The notes: a model not told the origin generated them from the sequence alone. A stretch of DNA of 64,000 nucleotides from [Clostridium] celerecrescens 18A (GCF_002797975.1 NZ_PGET01000001.1:5072001-5136000); one strand, 5' to 3'. Counted from the first letter of the stretch, positions 51,698-61,620 are shown. Program-made: numbers and translations.

Positions 51698-52252
51698 CTA
51701 TTCACTGATGAGCCGCTCAAAATAGGAAAAAAGCCCAAGGCGGCGCAGCATTGCCAGTAAGATTGCAGCCATAAGAGTTCCTGCCAGAGTACTCATGAAA
51801 AAAGGGGCTACAAAGAAGAACACAGCCACCTCCTTTCCCATGAGAACGGCGGCCACCGGATAGCAGAGCAGTCCTCCGATCAGCCCGGTACCAACCACTT
51901 CTCCAAGATAAGCAGGCAGAAGCTTCCTGGTTTTTTGAAACAGATAAGCACCAAGAAACGCACCGGCCATGCTTCCTGGAAAGGCAAGCAGGCTTCCGGT
52001 TCCCATGAGATTCCGTATAAGAGAAGTACAAAACGCCATGGAAACTCCATAGACAGGCCCTAAGAACACCCCAGCCATAACATTAGCCAGATGCTGTACC
52101 GGAAAGCATTTGGAAGCTCCCACCGGGATGGAAAAACCTGAGAGTGCAACGGTAAGAGCGGTCAGCATTCCGCTGATCACCAGCTTTTTCACCCGAACTC
52201 TTGAACCGGCAGAAGAGTTGCTATAAATTGTTGAAGATATTTGATCTTTCAT
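51698..52252 (-). CDS. thiW: thiazole transporter, ECF S-component ThiW
   Basis: The 184-residue membrane protein has about five hydrophobic helices and an N-terminal cytoplasmic stretch. KKLVISGMLTALTVALSG, the PVQHLANVMAGVFLGP block and RNLMGTGSLLAFPGSM-like sequences fit ThiW, the predicted substrate-binding subunit for hydroxyethylthiazole. It works with a shared energizing module encoded elsewhere. GGAGGAAATTTC precedes the ATG. The thiW-thiM pairing is a known sign of thiazole salvage. Confidence 0.9.
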   Translation of the reverse strand: MKDQISSTIYSNSSAGSRVRVKKLVISGMLTALTVALSGFSIPVGASKCFPVQHLANVMAGVFLGPVYGVSMAFCTSLIRNLMGTGSLLAFPGSMAGAFLGAYLFQKTRKLLPAYLGEVVGTGLIGGLLCYPVAAVLMGKEVAVFFFVAPFFMSTLAGTLMAAILLAMLRRLGLFSYFERLISE

Positions 52253-52296
52253 GAAATTTCCTCCTGTTTATGTAATTTCGACCTAACAAGTAAGGT

Positions 52297-52319
52297 TGCG
52301 GATTGCAAATATCCGATTG
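52297..52319. repeat. dispersed 23-bp repeat, copy 2
   Basis: TGCGGATTGCAAATATCCG followed by ATTG, matching 16741-16763 with one mismatch. It lies in the short gap between thiC and thiW. The core CGGAT-n7-ATCCG is a perfect 5-bp inverted repeat. Confidence 0.6.
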
Positions 52320-52334
52320 GCTTACCGCAAAATA

Positions 52335-53642
52335 TTATTCATCAAAAATATCCACGATCTCCCCATCTAAAATCCGGTTCATATTTTTCATGGCGCAGAA
52401 ATTGCCGCACATGGAACAGGTATCTTCTTTTTCCGGTTTTGAAGCGGCACGGTAGCGTCTGGCCTTTTCCGGGTCAATGGCAAGCTGGAACATGGTTTCC
52501 CAATCCAACCGTTTTCTGGCATCGCTCATCTTATGATCCCATTCCTTAGCACCCCTGATGCCTTTTGCAATGTCAGCCGCATGAGCCGCGATCCGGGCCG
52601 CAATGATTCCTTCCTTCACATCTGCTTCATCCGGCAGCCTCAAATGTTCCGCAGGTGTCACATAACAGAGAAACGCTGCTCCGGCAGCAGCAGCCATTGC
52701 TCCGCCGATTGCTGCGGTAATATGGTCATATCCCGGTGCAATATCAGTGACTAGAGGTCCCAGAACATAAAAGGGTGCTCCCTTGCAGACCGTCTCCTGT
52801 ATTTTCATATTGGCTGCAATCTGATCCAGGGGCATGTGGCCGGGACCTTCAATAATGATCTGTACATTCTTCTCCCAGGCCCTTCTCGTCAGCTCTCCAA
52901 GGGTCACCAGTTCCTCCACCTGGGAAATATCAGATGCATCTTCAATGCAGCCCGGCCGGCAGGCGTCCCCAAGGCTTAAGGTCACGTCATGCTTCTGGCA
53001 GATTTCCAGTATGCGGTCATAATGCTCATAAAAGGGATTCTCCTCCCCGGTCATTTCCATCCAGGCGAAGATGATAGACCCACCTCTTGAAACAATGTTA
53101 GTCAGCCGTTTTGCTTCTTTGAATCTTTTGGCGGTCTGTTTGTTGATCCCAACGTGAATGGTCATGAAATCCACCCCGTCTTCCGCGTGCATTTCCACGA
53201 TCTTAATCCATTCCCCGGCGGTGATTTCCCGAAGCGGTTTGTGATAATAAACCACAGCATCGTAAATAGGAACCGTACCAATCATAGCCGGACATTCACC
53301 CGTCAGCTTTCTGCGGAATTTCCGGGTATCTCCAAAGGAACTTAAATCCATAATGGACTCTGCCCCCATGAGAACTGCGTCCTTTACTTTCTCAAGCTCC
53401 AGGTCCAGATCATTCAAATCCCTGGATGTTCCCAGATTCACATTGATCTTTGTTCTCAGCATGGAGCCGATCCCGCTGGGTTTTAAGCTGCTGTGATTCT
53501 TATTGGCTGGAATGGCGACTTTTCCTTCCGCTACCAGTTCCCGCAGCTTTTCGGGCTCCCATTGTTCGTGCTCAGCTACCGTCAACAGTTCCTTTGTCAG
53601 AATACCTTTTCTTGCGGCATCCATTTGTGTGGTGTAATTCAT
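52335..53642 (-). CDS. thiC: phosphomethylpyrimidine synthase (radical SAM), short form
   Basis: The 435-residue enzyme rearranges aminoimidazole ribotide into HMP phosphate. It contains [48 protein letters not shown] and EGPGHMPLD. The C-terminal Fe-S motif reads CSMCGNFC, that is C-x2-C-x3-C, one residue shorter than the C-x2-C-x4-C of the long bacterial enzymes. The start at 53642 follows GAAGGAGGAA; a frame extension upstream runs into the riboswitch and is rejected. It is the first gene of the thi operon. Confidence 0.95.
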   Translation of the reverse strand: MNYTTQMDAARKGILTKELLTVAEHEQWEPEKLRELVAEGKVAIPANKNHSSLKPSGIGSMLRTKINVNLGTSRDLNDLDLELEKVKDAVLMGAESIMDLSSFGDTRKFRRKLTGECPAMIGTVPIYDAVVYYHKPLREITAGEWIKIVEMHAEDGVDFMTIHVGINKQTAKRFKEAKRLTNIVSRGGSIIFAWMEMTGEENPFYEHYDRILEICQKHDVTLSLGDACRPGCIEDASDISQVEELVTLGELTRRAWEKNVQIIIEGPGHMPLDQIAANMKIQETVCKGAPFYVLGPLVTDIAPGYDHITAAIGGAMAAAAGAAFLCYVTPAEHLRLPDEADVKEGIIAARIAAHAADIAKGIRGAKEWDHKMSDARKRLDWETMFQLAIDPEKARRYRAASKPEKEDTCSMCGNFCAMKNMNRILDGEIVDIFDE

Positions 53643-53700
53643 GTTTATTCCTCCTTCTTCTCGCGAACGGAGGGATTGTAAGGGCTTTTTGAAAAACAAG

Positions 53701-53731
53701 AAAAAGAGCCCATACCAACAGGTATAGGCTC
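53701..53731 (-). terminator. expression-platform terminator of the TPP riboswitch
   Basis: On the minus strand GAGCCTATACC pairs with GGTATGGGCTC and is followed by TTTTTC. It lies between the aptamer and thiC, so TPP binding can stop transcription here. Confidence 0.88.
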
Positions 53732-53754
53732 GGAAATATGCAATCATCCCATAT

Positions 53755-53841
53755 GAATCCCTACGTTGGCATTACCCAAATCAGGTTATAAAGGTCGAAG
53801 TTGATTACTTCCTCTCAGCCCGCCTACGAGCTCCCTCTTGT
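53755..53841 (-). ncRNA. TPP riboswitch aptamer (THI element)
   Basis: On the minus strand the conserved blocks appear in order: GGGCTGAGAGG, then ACCTTTATAACCTGATTTG (53797-53779) and GGGTAATGCCAACGTAGGGA (53778-53759). These are the HMP- and pyrophosphate-binding cores of the TPP aptamer. It controls the thiC-thiW-thiM-thiE-thiD operon through the terminator just downstream. Confidence 0.96.
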
Positions 53842-53847
53842 GGCACT

Positions 53848-53876
53848 AGTGTAGCATTCCCCTTCCTCCTTGTCAA
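53848..53876 (-). promoter_or_regulatory. extended -10 promoter of the thi operon
   Basis: On the minus strand TTGACA (53876-53871), 17 bp, TACACT (53853-53848), with TGC before the -10. It begins 22 bp after the trpA stop codon. No trp terminator lies in between. Confidence 0.88.
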
Positions 53877-53898
53877 GGAAAACATCCCTTACCAGCCA

Positions 53899-54672
53899 TC
53901 AGCCGGAAATGGCGGACTTCATTTCCCTTACATAGTCGCAGACAGGCCCTACACAGTCTTTTCCATATTTTGCGGCAATTTTTACAATGGCGCTGCCCAC
54001 AATGACGCCGTCCCCATGTTTGCTCATCTCCCTTGCCTGCTCCTGGGTGGAGATCCCAAAGCCGATGGCACAGGGAATGTCTTTTGCCTCCTTTACAAAG
54101 GAAATCATTTCGCCAATGTTGGTATTGATTTCCGATCTCACCCCGGTTACGCCCATGGAGGAAACGCAGTAGATAAATCCTTCTGAGTCAGATGCAATGG
54201 TCCGTATGCGCTCCCTGGAAGTGGGGGCGATGAGGGAAATCAGTTCGACCCCGTATTTTTTGCAGTAGGGCAGCAGTTCCTCCCTTTCTTCAAAAGGCAT
54301 ATCCGGTACGATCAGGGCGTCAATGCCGCACTCAGCCGCATTTTTTAAAAACCGTTCGCTTCCATACACGAAAACCGGATTGATATAAGTCATAAAGGCC
54401 AGAGGAACATCGGTTTTCTGGCGGATCCGTTTTACGGTTTCGAAAAGCCTATCCGTGGTAGTTCCTGAAGCCAAAGCCCGCATATCTGCTTCCTGGATCA
54501 CGATCCCCTCTGCAATCGGGTCAGAAAAGGGGATTCCAAGCTCGATCAAATCCGCTCCGGCCTCGGCCATGGCAGGAACCAGCTCTTCCGTGGTGGCAAG
54601 GTCGGGATCTCCTGCCGTAATAAATGGGATAAATGCCTTTCCTCTTAAAAATACTTCTCTTATTCTACTCAT
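53899..54672 (-). CDS. trpA: tryptophan synthase alpha subunit
   Basis: The 257-residue TIM-barrel subunit releases indole from indole-3-glycerol phosphate and channels it to TrpB. It shows [25 protein letters not shown] (both catalytic acids present), PVFVYG and GVTGVRSEI, with [10 protein letters not shown] and GVIVGSAIV at the phosphate site. The start at 54672 overlaps the end of trpB by 8 bp; a longer frame would run inside trpB. It is the last gene of the trp operon. Confidence 0.96.
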   Translation of the reverse strand: MSRIREVFLRGKAFIPFITAGDPDLATTEELVPAMAEAGADLIELGIPFSDPIAEGIVIQEADMRALASGTTTDRLFETVKRIRQKTDVPLAFMTYINPVFVYGSERFLKNAAECGIDALIVPDMPFEEREELLPYCKKYGVELISLIAPTSRERIRTIASDSEGFIYCVSSMGVTGVRSEINTNIGEMISFVKEAKDIPCAIGFGISTQEQAREMSKHGDGVIVGSAIVKIAAKYGKDCVGPVCDYVREMKSAISG

Positions 54673-55849
54673 AGATTTCAACCCCCTTGTAACGGGCAAT
54701 GGCTGCCACATCCTTGTCGCCCCGCCCAGATAGATTAATGACAATGACCTCATCTTTTCCCATGGAAGGAGCGATCTTTCTGGCATAGGAGACGGCATGG
54801 GCGCTTTCTATTGCAGGAATGATCCCTTCCAGACGGGATAAGTATTCAAAGGCTTCCACAGCCTCCTGATCCGTAATGGAGACATAGCTGGCTCTTCCTG
54901 AGTCGTGGAGGGCTGCGTGCTCCGGCCCGATGCCGGGATAGTCAAGTCCTGCGGAGATGGAGAAAACAGGGGCGATCTGGCCGTACTCATCCTGGCAGAA
55001 ATAGGACTTCATGCCGTGGAAGATTCCAAGAGAGCCGGTGGAAATCGTAGCCGCGTGCTTTCCTGTTTCAATGCCTTGCCCGGCTGCCTCACAGCCCACC
55101 AGCTTCACGGAAGCCTCGTTTACAAATTCATGGAAGATTCCCATGGCATTGCTTCCGCCTCCCACACAGGCGATCACCAGATCAGGAAGCTTACCCTCTG
55201 CTTCCATAAGCTGAGAGCGGACCTCTTTTCCGATGATGCTCTGAAAATCCCTGACAATGGTAGGAAAGGGGTGAGGACCCATGACAGAGCCTAAGACATA
55301 ATGGGTGTCAGCCACCCGGTTGGTCCATTCCCTCATGGTTTCATTGACCGCATCCTTTAAGGTCTGGGTACCGCTTGTGACAGCGTGAACCTTTGTGCCC
55401 AATAATTCCATGCGGAATACGTTTAAAGCCTGACGGTCCGTATCCTCCTTGCCCATGAAAACTTCGCATTCCATTCCCATGAGAGCGGCGGCGGTAGCGG
55501 TAGCAACGCCATGCTGCCCGGCCCCTGTTTCAGCGATGACCCGGGTCTTTCCCATCTTTTTAGCAAGAAGGACCTGGCCCAGAGCATTGTTGATCTTATG
55601 GGAACCGGTGTGGTTTAGGTCCTCCCTCTTTAAATAAATCTTTGCGCCGCCTAAATCCTCCGTCATCCGCACCGCATAGTAGAGCAGAGATGGTCTTCCG
55701 GTATATTTTTTATGAAGATCTGAAAGCTCTGCTAAAAACTCCTTGTCATGGCTGTACTTCTCATAAGCTTCTTCCAGTTCATTTACTGCATTCATCAATG
55801 TTTCGGGGACAAATTGTCCGCCGTGCTGTCCGAATTTTCCTTTTGACAT
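54665..55849 (-). CDS. trpB: tryptophan synthase beta subunit
   Basis: The 394-residue PLP enzyme joins indole and serine to form L-tryptophan. The cofactor lysine is in [28 protein letters not shown] and [10 protein letters not shown] bind substrate and cofactor phosphate, and [10 protein letters not shown] is near the end. This is the standard TrpB1 form, not TrpB2. Its start lies inside the last 55 bp of trpF, so the two are translationally linked. Confidence 0.97.
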   Translation of the reverse strand: MSKGKFGQHGGQFVPETLMNAVNELEEAYEKYSHDKEFLAELSDLHKKYTGRPSLLYYAVRMTEDLGGAKIYLKREDLNHTGSHKINNALGQVLLAKKMGKTRVIAETGAGQHGVATATAAALMGMECEVFMGKEDTDRQALNVFRMELLGTKVHAVTSGTQTLKDAVNETMREWTNRVADTHYVLGSVMGPHPFPTIVRDFQSIIGKEVRSQLMEAEGKLPDLVIACVGGGSNAMGIFHEFVNEASVKLVGCEAAGQGIETGKHAATISTGSLGIFHGMKSYFCQDEYGQIAPVFSISAGLDYPGIGPEHAALHDSGRASYVSITDQEAVEAFEYLSRLEGIIPAIESAHAVSYARKIAPSMGKDEVIVINLSGRGDKDVAAIARYKGVEIYE

Positions 55850-56478
55850 GGCTGTTCACTCCTTACTGTTTGTATGATCTCTTTTATTTTTTGCGGGTCC
55901 TTTTTGCCATCTGTTTCCACGGAACTGCTTAGATCCAGGCAATAGGCCATTGTTTTCATGGCCTGCCTGACGTTTGAGGAGTCTATGCCTCCTGCCAGGA
56001 ACCAGGGCTTTTTTATGTCCGGTATCATGGACCAGTCAAAGGTCTTCCCGCTGCCGCCGTATAGTCCTTTGGTATAAGTATCAAAGAGCAGGAAATCTGC
56101 AGGAAGGTTTTCTGCCTCCTTCCTATCCTCTGCCTGACGGATCCGAATGGCTTTTATGACAGGAAATCCAGGGGCCAGGCAGCTTTTTAATTCCATCAAA
56201 TAATCCCGGTCCTCATCACCGTGAAGCTGGATAAGGTCAATGATACCTTTCCCGGTAAGGGACAGGATATCCTCTATGGGGCTGTTTACGAAAACGCCCA
56301 CTGCAGGTATCTCCGGCAGCATCAGATCCCTAAGTTCCTGTGCCTTCGTCCCTGTAAGACGGCGCTTTCCAGGGGCGAAAACAAAGCCTGCATAATCCGG
56401 CTTCCAGGTGTTTACTGCCAGAATATCCTCCCTTCGGGTCAGCCCGCATATTTTGATCTTTTTTCCTTTTGAATTCAT
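55795..56478 (-). CDS. trpF: phosphoribosylanthranilate isomerase
   Basis: The 227-residue TIM-barrel enzyme carries [12 protein letters not shown] with the catalytic Cys, [40 protein letters not shown] with the catalytic Asp, and FLAGGID. The C-terminus is about 20 residues longer than usual, because the reading frame runs 55 bp into trpB. It overlaps trpC by 4 bp. Confidence 0.95.
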   Translation of the reverse strand: MNSKGKKIKICGLTRREDILAVNTWKPDYAGFVFAPGKRRLTGTKAQELRDLMLPEIPAVGVFVNSPIEDILSLTGKGIIDLIQLHGDEDRDYLMELKSCLAPGFPVIKAIRIRQAEDRKEAENLPADFLLFDTYTKGLYGGSGKTFDWSMIPDIKKPWFLAGGIDSSNVRQAMKTMAYCLDLSSSVETDGKKDPQKIKEIIQTVRSEQPCQKENSDSTADNLSPKH

Positions 56479-57269
56479 TGCGCCGCCCTCTTAAAACCGT
56501 TTATGATTTCCTTCTTATCAGGGGAACGCATCAGGCTTTCCCCGATCAGAACGGCATTTACCCCGGCTTCTGACAGGAACCTGATGTCTGATTCTGTTTT
56601 GATTCCGCTTTCTGCCACGAAGAGCACATCAGTAGGGACCAGGCTCCTTAAGCGGAGGGAATTATTAAAATCCACCTCGAAGGTTTTTAAATTCCGGTTA
56701 TTCACTCCGATGATCCTGGCTCCCGCCGAAAGGGCGGAGTGGATCTCCTCTTCGTCATGGGCCTCGACTAGGGCGCTTAAGCCAAGGCTTTGGCAAAGCC
56801 TTAGATCTTCTTTCAGGGCGTTTGTATCCAGGAGGGCACAGATAAGGAGAACCGCGGAGGCGCCTATGGCCTTTGCTTCGTAAATCTGATAAGGGTCCAC
56901 TGTAAAATCTTTTCTGAGAAGGGGTATTTTCACCTCATGGCTGATTTCTGTCAGGTAATCGCTGCTTCCGAGGAAGTATTCCGGTTCCGTGAGAACGGAA
57001 ATGGCATCCGCTCCTGCAGTTTCGTAATCCCTTGCGATCTCCAAATAGGGGAACTTGCTGGCTATTAGGCCCTTGGAAGGAGAGGCACGTTTTATCTCAC
57101 AGATGAATGAAATGCCTGGAGAGGAGAGACTATGCTCAAAGGAAAGACTTATGTTCCTGGTTTTTTCCAAGGCTTCCAATGCCAGCTTTTCCATGGTCTT
57201 CATAGGGATTTTTTCTTTTGCTGCCGCCACCCGTTTTCTGGAGGAGGCAGCCAGGACATCAAGTATCAT
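56475..57269 (-). CDS. trpC: indole-3-glycerol phosphate synthase
   Basis: The 264-residue TIM-barrel enzyme shows ICEIKRASPSKG, SVLTEPEYFLGS, LLRKDFTVDPYQ, EAHDEEE, IIGVNNRNLKTFEVD and VAESGI, all expected for TrpC with its catalytic Lys and Glu residues. It overlaps trpD and trpF by 4 bp each (ATGA type). Confidence 0.97.
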   Translation of the reverse strand: MILDVLAASSRKRVAAAKEKIPMKTMEKLALEALEKTRNISLSFEHSLSSPGISFICEIKRASPSKGLIASKFPYLEIARDYETAGADAISVLTEPEYFLGSSDYLTEISHEVKIPLLRKDFTVDPYQIYEAKAIGASAVLLICALLDTNALKEDLRLCQSLGLSALVEAHDEEEIHSALSAGARIIGVNNRNLKTFEVDFNNSLRLRSLVPTDVLFVAESGIKTESDIRFLSEAGVNAVLIGESLMRSPDKKEIINGFKRAAQ

Positions 57270-58285
57270 AAGATCACCTCGTTGGTCATCGTTACAAACT
57301 CCTCAAGCTTTATGGCGGCTTTTCCCGAATCAATGAGATGGGCTGCTTTTTCGATGCACTGGGAAATGGTACAGTCGTCGATACCCAGGTACAGGCTTAA
57401 GGCAGAGTTTAAGATGACGATATCCCGCTTTGGCCCGTGGAGCTTTCCGTTTAAGATATCCCTGGTGATCTGGGCATTTTCTGCAGGGGTGCCGCCCACC
57501 AGCTCCAAAAGGCTGCAGCGATTTAAGGAAAACTGCTCCGGTGTGATCTCATAGGGAGACAGTTCTCCGAAACGGATCTCGCATACGTGGCTGGGACCGG
57601 TGACCGTGGCTTCATCAAGCCCGTCATCTCCGCAGACCACCAGTCCCCGCTTGACACCAAGATTGCTTAATACCTGGGCCAGGGGTTCTACCAGCTTCCG
57701 GTCATAGACCCCTAAAAGCTGCATGGTGGCTCCAGCCGGATTGGAGAGAGGGCCTAAGATATTAAAGATGGTCCGCACTCCAAGCTCTTTCCGCACAGGT
57801 CCGGCATATTTCATAGAGGAATGGTATGCCTGGGCAAAGAGGAAACACATGCCCGTTTTCTTTAATAAGATCCCCGACTGCTCTGCTGTAAGATTTAAAT
57901 TCACTCCAAGGTGCTCCAATACATCGGCAGCCCCGCTTTTGCTGGAAACGCTGCGGTTGCCGTGCTTAGCCACCGGAACACCTCCTGCGGCCACCACAAA
58001 TGCGCTGGTTGTGGAAATGTTAAAGGTCCCTGCCTCGTCGCCTCCGGTTCCCACGATATCAATGACAGGAAAGTCCGGTTCCAGCCTTAAGGCCTTTTCC
58101 CGCATGACTGTGGCACAGGCAGTGATCTCGTCAATGGTTTCGCCCTTCATCCGAAGACCTGTTAAAAATGCTGCCATCTGGGCTGGGGTGGTTTCCCCGC
58201 TCATGATTTCATTCATGACCTCTTTTGCTGCTTCAAAGCTTAAATCCTGTCCTGATATTACTTCATGGATTGCCTGCCTGATCAT
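57266..58285 (-). CDS. trpD: anthranilate phosphoribosyltransferase
   Basis: The 339-residue enzyme transfers the phosphoribosyl group of PRPP to anthranilate. It contains DIVGTGGDEAGTFNIST at the PRPP site, KHGNRSVSSKSGAADVLE and GPLSNPAG. The start directly abuts the trpG stop, with no gap. Confidence 0.97.
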   Translation of the reverse strand: MIRQAIHEVISGQDLSFEAAKEVMNEIMSGETTPAQMAAFLTGLRMKGETIDEITACATVMREKALRLEPDFPVIDIVGTGGDEAGTFNISTTSAFVVAAGGVPVAKHGNRSVSSKSGAADVLEHLGVNLNLTAEQSGILLKKTGMCFLFAQAYHSSMKYAGPVRKELGVRTIFNILGPLSNPAGATMQLLGVYDRKLVEPLAQVLSNLGVKRGLVVCGDDGLDEATVTGPSHVCEIRFGELSPYEITPEQFSLNRCSLLELVGGTPAENAQITRDILNGKLHGPKRDIVILNSALSLYLGIDDCTISQCIEKAAHLIDSGKAAIKLEEFVTMTNEVIL

Positions 58286-58870
58286 TTAATCTGCCTCCTT
58301 TATATGAATGGATAAGAAATTCTTAAGTATAGTCATTCCATCCGGGGTCAGGATGGATTCCGGATGGAACTGAAGTCCGTAAAGGGGATATTCCTTATGC
58401 TTTACCGCCATGATTTCCCCCATATCATCAGTCCCGATAACGGTCAGGCAATGAGGAAGAGAATCTTTTGCGGCAATAAGAGAGTGGTATCTTGCTGCCA
58501 GGATCTGTTTTGGAAGCCCGCGGAAGATGGGATCGGAAACATCGATGGCAAGAAGGCTCTGCTTTCCATGCATCAGCTTCTTTGCATGGGTGATCTCTGC
58601 CCCGAATACTTCACAGATTCCCTGGTGCCCCAGGCATACCCCAAGAATGGGGATTGTTCCAGAAAGCTTCTTTACCACGTCTTCGCACACTCCTGCGTCT
58701 TTTGGATAGCCGGGACCAGGGGAGAGGATAATGTGGCTGGGAGATAGCTCCCTTATTTCTTCCGCGGTCATCTCGTCATTACGTATGACTCTGATATCCG
58801 GATTAAGACTGCCAAACATCTGAACCAGGTTGTAGGAAAAGCTGTCATAATTATCGATCAATAGAATCAT
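58286..58870 (-). CDS. trpG: anthranilate synthase glutamine amidotransferase subunit
   Basis: The 194-residue class-I amidotransferase supplies ammonia to TrpE. The nucleophile Cys is in GVCLGHQGI, and the His-Glu pair in LQFHPESILT. LIDNYDSFSYNLVQ at the start is typical. It could also serve para-aminobenzoate synthesis, as TrpG does in some bacteria. Its ATG overlaps the trpE stop by one base. Confidence 0.96.
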   Translation of the reverse strand: MILLIDNYDSFSYNLVQMFGSLNPDIRVIRNDEMTAEEIRELSPSHIILSPGPGYPKDAGVCEDVVKKLSGTIPILGVCLGHQGICEVFGAEITHAKKLMHGKQSLLAIDVSDPIFRGLPKQILAARYHSLIAAKDSLPHCLTVIGTDDMGEIMAVKHKEYPLYGLQFHPESILTPDGMTILKNFLSIHIKEAD

Positions 58871-60342
58871 CAGTCATTTACCTCCCCAGCGGTTTCAATG
58901 GCCCGGATCACGGCTTTCGCCTTGTTTTCCGATTCTTCGTACTCCCGTTCCGGAACGCTGTCAGCCACGATGCCGCCACCCGCCTGAACGTATACCTTTC
59001 CCTGGCTCTTTACCGCCATGCGTATGGCGATGCAGGTGTCCATGTTTCCGGTAAGATCAATGTAACCCAGGGCCCCTCCATAAATGTCCCTTGGCTCTGT
59101 TTCCAGTTCTTCGATGATCTCACAGGCCCGGATTTTCGGAGCTCCGGAAAGAGTGCCTGCCGGAAGGACCGCCTCAATGGCATGGAAGGAATCCCGGTCA
59201 GGAGTAATGTCCGCCTCCACCTGGGAACAGATGTGCATGATTTTGGAATAGCGGTGGATCATTTGATAGCCTGTCACCTCTACCGTGGAAAATGCCGCGA
59301 TTTTACCCAGATCATTTCTTCCCAAGTCCACCAGCATGTTGTGCTCTGCCAGTTCCTTTTCATCTGCCAGAAGCTCTTTGGAAAGCTGTTTGTCTTCCTC
59401 CTCGTTCATTCCCCTGGGTCTGGAGCCAGCTACCGGAAAGGTGGTGAGCCGTCCGTTCTTTAAACGGACCAGGGTTTCAGGGGAAGTGCTGATGATTTCC
59501 GTATCATCCATGTGAAGATAAACCATGTAGGGAGACGGATTGGTGGTTCTTAGGACCCGGTAGGCATTGAGAAGACTGTCCTGGTAATCACTTGTGAACT
59601 GTCTGGAAAGTACCGCCTGGAAAATGTCTCCGTCCACGATATATTTCTTTGCCCGCTCCACCATGGAACAGTATTCCTCTTTGGTCACATTGCAGCTGAA
59701 GTTTGGCCTGCTGGTGACTGCTGATTTTTTCAGCGGGATATTTTCTCCGATTATGGATGCAATGCTTTCCAGCTTTGTGCAGGCCTTCCCGTAATTTTCC
59801 ATGATCCGGTCGGTTTTCATATTAACAACAAGGCTGATTTTCTGCTTTAAATGGTCGTAGGCTATGACCGTATCAAAAAGCATTAAGTCAAAGTCATTGC
59901 AAATCCCCTTTTTGATGGATAGGACCGGTTCCGCGTAGCCGATCATGCTGTAGGCAAAATACCCTACAAATCCTCCGGTAAAGGGGGGAAGTCCGGGAAG
60001 TCTTGGGGAACGGTAATCCTTTAAGATATTTCGCAGCACATCATAGGGCTCCCTGGTCCGGATCACCTGGTCGGCCTCCGGCTGGCTGTAATGATGTATC
60101 CTAGCAACATGATCTTTTAAAGTGACTTTAAGGACCGGGTCATAGCCAAGGAAGGAGTAACGTCCCCATTTTTCGCCTCCCTCAATGCTTTCAAGGAGAT
60201 AATACCGGTTGCTTTTGGCTGCGATCTTTCGCAGCAGGGTAATTGGTGTGACAATGTCTGCAAAGATTTCCCTGCAGACCGGGATGACGGGATAGGAAGC
60301 GGCAAGCGCTTCGATTTCCTTACAGTCCGGCGTGATGTTCAT
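58870..60342 (-). CDS. trpE: anthranilate synthase component I
   Basis: The 490-residue enzyme makes anthranilate from chorismate. The feedback tryptophan site is visible as YYLLESIEGG in the N-terminal region. The catalytic half contains FQAVLSRQF, SPETLVRL, AGSRPRG and AGTLSGAPKIRACEII, plus VQAGGGIVADS at the end. It is the first gene of trpEGDCFBA and lies about 78 bp after the T-box terminator. GGAGCG precedes the ATG. Confidence 0.97.
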   Translation of the reverse strand: MNITPDCKEIEALAASYPVIPVCREIFADIVTPITLLRKIAAKSNRYYLLESIEGGEKWGRYSFLGYDPVLKVTLKDHVARIHHYSQPEADQVIRTREPYDVLRNILKDYRSPRLPGLPPFTGGFVGYFAYSMIGYAEPVLSIKKGICNDFDLMLFDTVIAYDHLKQKISLVVNMKTDRIMENYGKACTKLESIASIIGENIPLKKSAVTSRPNFSCNVTKEEYCSMVERAKKYIVDGDIFQAVLSRQFTSDYQDSLLNAYRVLRTTNPSPYMVYLHMDDTEIISTSPETLVRLKNGRLTTFPVAGSRPRGMNEEEDKQLSKELLADEKELAEHNMLVDLGRNDLGKIAAFSTVEVTGYQMIHRYSKIMHICSQVEADITPDRDSFHAIEAVLPAGTLSGAPKIRACEIIEELETEPRDIYGGALGYIDLTGNMDTCIAIRMAVKSQGKVYVQAGGGIVADSVPEREYEESENKAKAVIRAIETAGEVND

Positions 60343-60420
60343 GGTTTATTACGCTCCTTTCCTAGTTAGTATTCATCTTTTGCAGTAAGTGAACACCCTA
60401 TAGCAGGCGGAAAGGAACAT

Positions 60421-60475
60421 AAAAAAGGCCTCCGTCCCTCCTCCATACTGCTATGGATAAGAGGGACGAAAGCCT
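60421..60475 (-). terminator. T-box terminator of the trp operon
   Basis: On the minus strand GGCTTTCGTCCCTC pairs with GAGGGACGGAGGCC and is followed by TTTTTT. It competes with an antiterminator that uses the T-box sequence just upstream. Confidence 0.9.
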
Positions 60476-60731
60476 GAAAATTCGGTTCCGTGGTACCACC
60501 CTGATTGGAGAAGATAGACTTCTCCCGCTTTATAACACACTAACATGTGCCTCCCCTTGATAACGGATAGGAAACCCGTCGACATCTACTCCCGGTCATA
60601 AAACCGGTTTCAAGCCGCCCTCGCAAGTCCATTCGGACCAGACATCAACGCTTCCTCCCACCAACCGGAAGCTCTCTGTGCATGATGTTAAGATCTTACT
60701 TACTCCTGCTCATCAGTTTATCACTTTGATT
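60476..60731 (-). ncRNA. T-box leader of the trp operon, Trp specifier
   Basis: On the minus strand the conserved T-box AGGGTGGTACCACGG lies at 60502-60488. Stem I starts with AGAGAGC and the AG-bulge region near 60680. The specifier loop reads GAA-TGG-AC, placing TGG (Trp) at 60631-60629. Uncharged tRNA-Trp would stabilise the antiterminator and turn on trpEGDCFBA. Confidence 0.93.
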
Positions 60732-60737
60732 TGTTAC

Positions 60738-60766
60738 AGTATATGAGATTAAAAATAAAATGTCAA
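60738..60766 (-). promoter_or_regulatory. sigma-A promoter of the trp operon
   Basis: On the minus strand TTGACA (60766-60761), 17 bp, TATACT (60743-60738). The transcript would start near 60731, giving a leader of about 390 nt. Confidence 0.9.
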
Positions 60767-60873
60767 TAGGCAAATAAATTTTTTAGTGGATAAATATCAA
60801 TCATGATAAACCAGTCCATTTATTTTAACTTGTACAAGTGGTGCCTGTATTTCCATGGAGATATTAGCTTCAT

Positions 60874-61356
60874 TTACAAATCCAGCTGCATGAAAACTGC
60901 CGTCGAAGCAGGATTGTCATTGTATCGCTCAATTTTATAAAAACCGTACCGGTAATACATCTGAATGGCACGATCCATAAAAGGGAACGTGTCTAAACGC
61001 ATATGTTTATATCCAATCTGCCTGGCATCTGCAATTACTTGTTCAATCAGAGCATTTCCTATATGTTTTCCCCGATATCCAGGTCTGACATATAATCGTT
61101 TCATTTCACAAAAACGATCATCCAACTGCCTCAATGCAACACATCCAACAATATCACTGTTTAAATAAGCAACATAGAGCCGGCCATTGGGCATACCATA
61201 CTTTTCTCCCAATTCTTTCACTTCATCGTCATAATGCTGGAAATTAAGGCATTTTGCTACTTCAGTATCTTTTGTAATAATAGTATCCGTATATTCAGTG
61301 AACAAGCGGATAACTTCCTCAGGCCGTTCATATGCCAGTTCAATTCTTACTTCCAC
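60874..61356 (-). CDS. GNAT family N-acetyltransferase
   Basis: The 160-residue protein has the GNAT core: CEMKRLYVRPGYRGKHIGNALIEQ holds the acetyl-CoA pyrophosphate loop (RGKHIG), and MYYRYGFYKIERY is motif B. The acceptor substrate is unknown. A GTG at 61356 is chosen because AAGGAG lies 7 bp before it; an in-frame ATG at 61422 has no such site and would add 22 residues. A small-molecule or protein N-acetylase role is equally possible. It lies alone between the trp and sugar-acid operons. Confidence 0.85.
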   Translation of the reverse strand: MEVRIELAYERPEEVIRLFTEYTDTIITKDTEVAKCLNFQHYDDEVKELGEKYGMPNGRLYVAYLNSDIVGCVALRQLDDRFCEMKRLYVRPGYRGKHIGNALIEQVIADARQIGYKHMRLDTFPFMDRAIQMYYRYGFYKIERYNDNPASTAVFMQLDL

Positions 61357-61441
61357 CTGTATTCTCCTTATAAATTTTGATTTATCACTCTGTTGGGTTA
61401 TTTGATTTAGATGTGTTTCCATCTTTCCTGTTAATGGGAAA

Positions 61442-61447
61442 ATTATA
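61442..61447 (-). promoter_or_regulatory. extended -10 of the acetyltransferase gene
   Basis: On the minus strand TGT-TATAAT (TATAAT at 61447-61442). The -35 position reads TAGATA, which is weak. Confidence 0.5.
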
Positions 61448-61588
61448 ACACATGTCCAGGCTTATATCTATATCACATTGTAAACTGCATCATGGGGTCC
61501 GTTTACAAAAACAGAGAAGGTTTGGGGTACATACCCATTCGTTATTTTGTATTAATTTTATAAAAAATAAAAGAATATAAAAAGTATA

Positions 61589-61617
61589 TTGACAATATTG
61601 AACAGACAATGTAAGAT
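61589..61617 (+). promoter_or_regulatory. sigma-A promoter of the sugar-acid operon
   Basis: TTGACA (61589-61594), 17 bp, TAAGAT (61612-61617). The transcript would start near 61624, inside the repeat array. Confidence 0.82.
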
Positions 61618-61620
61618 TTA

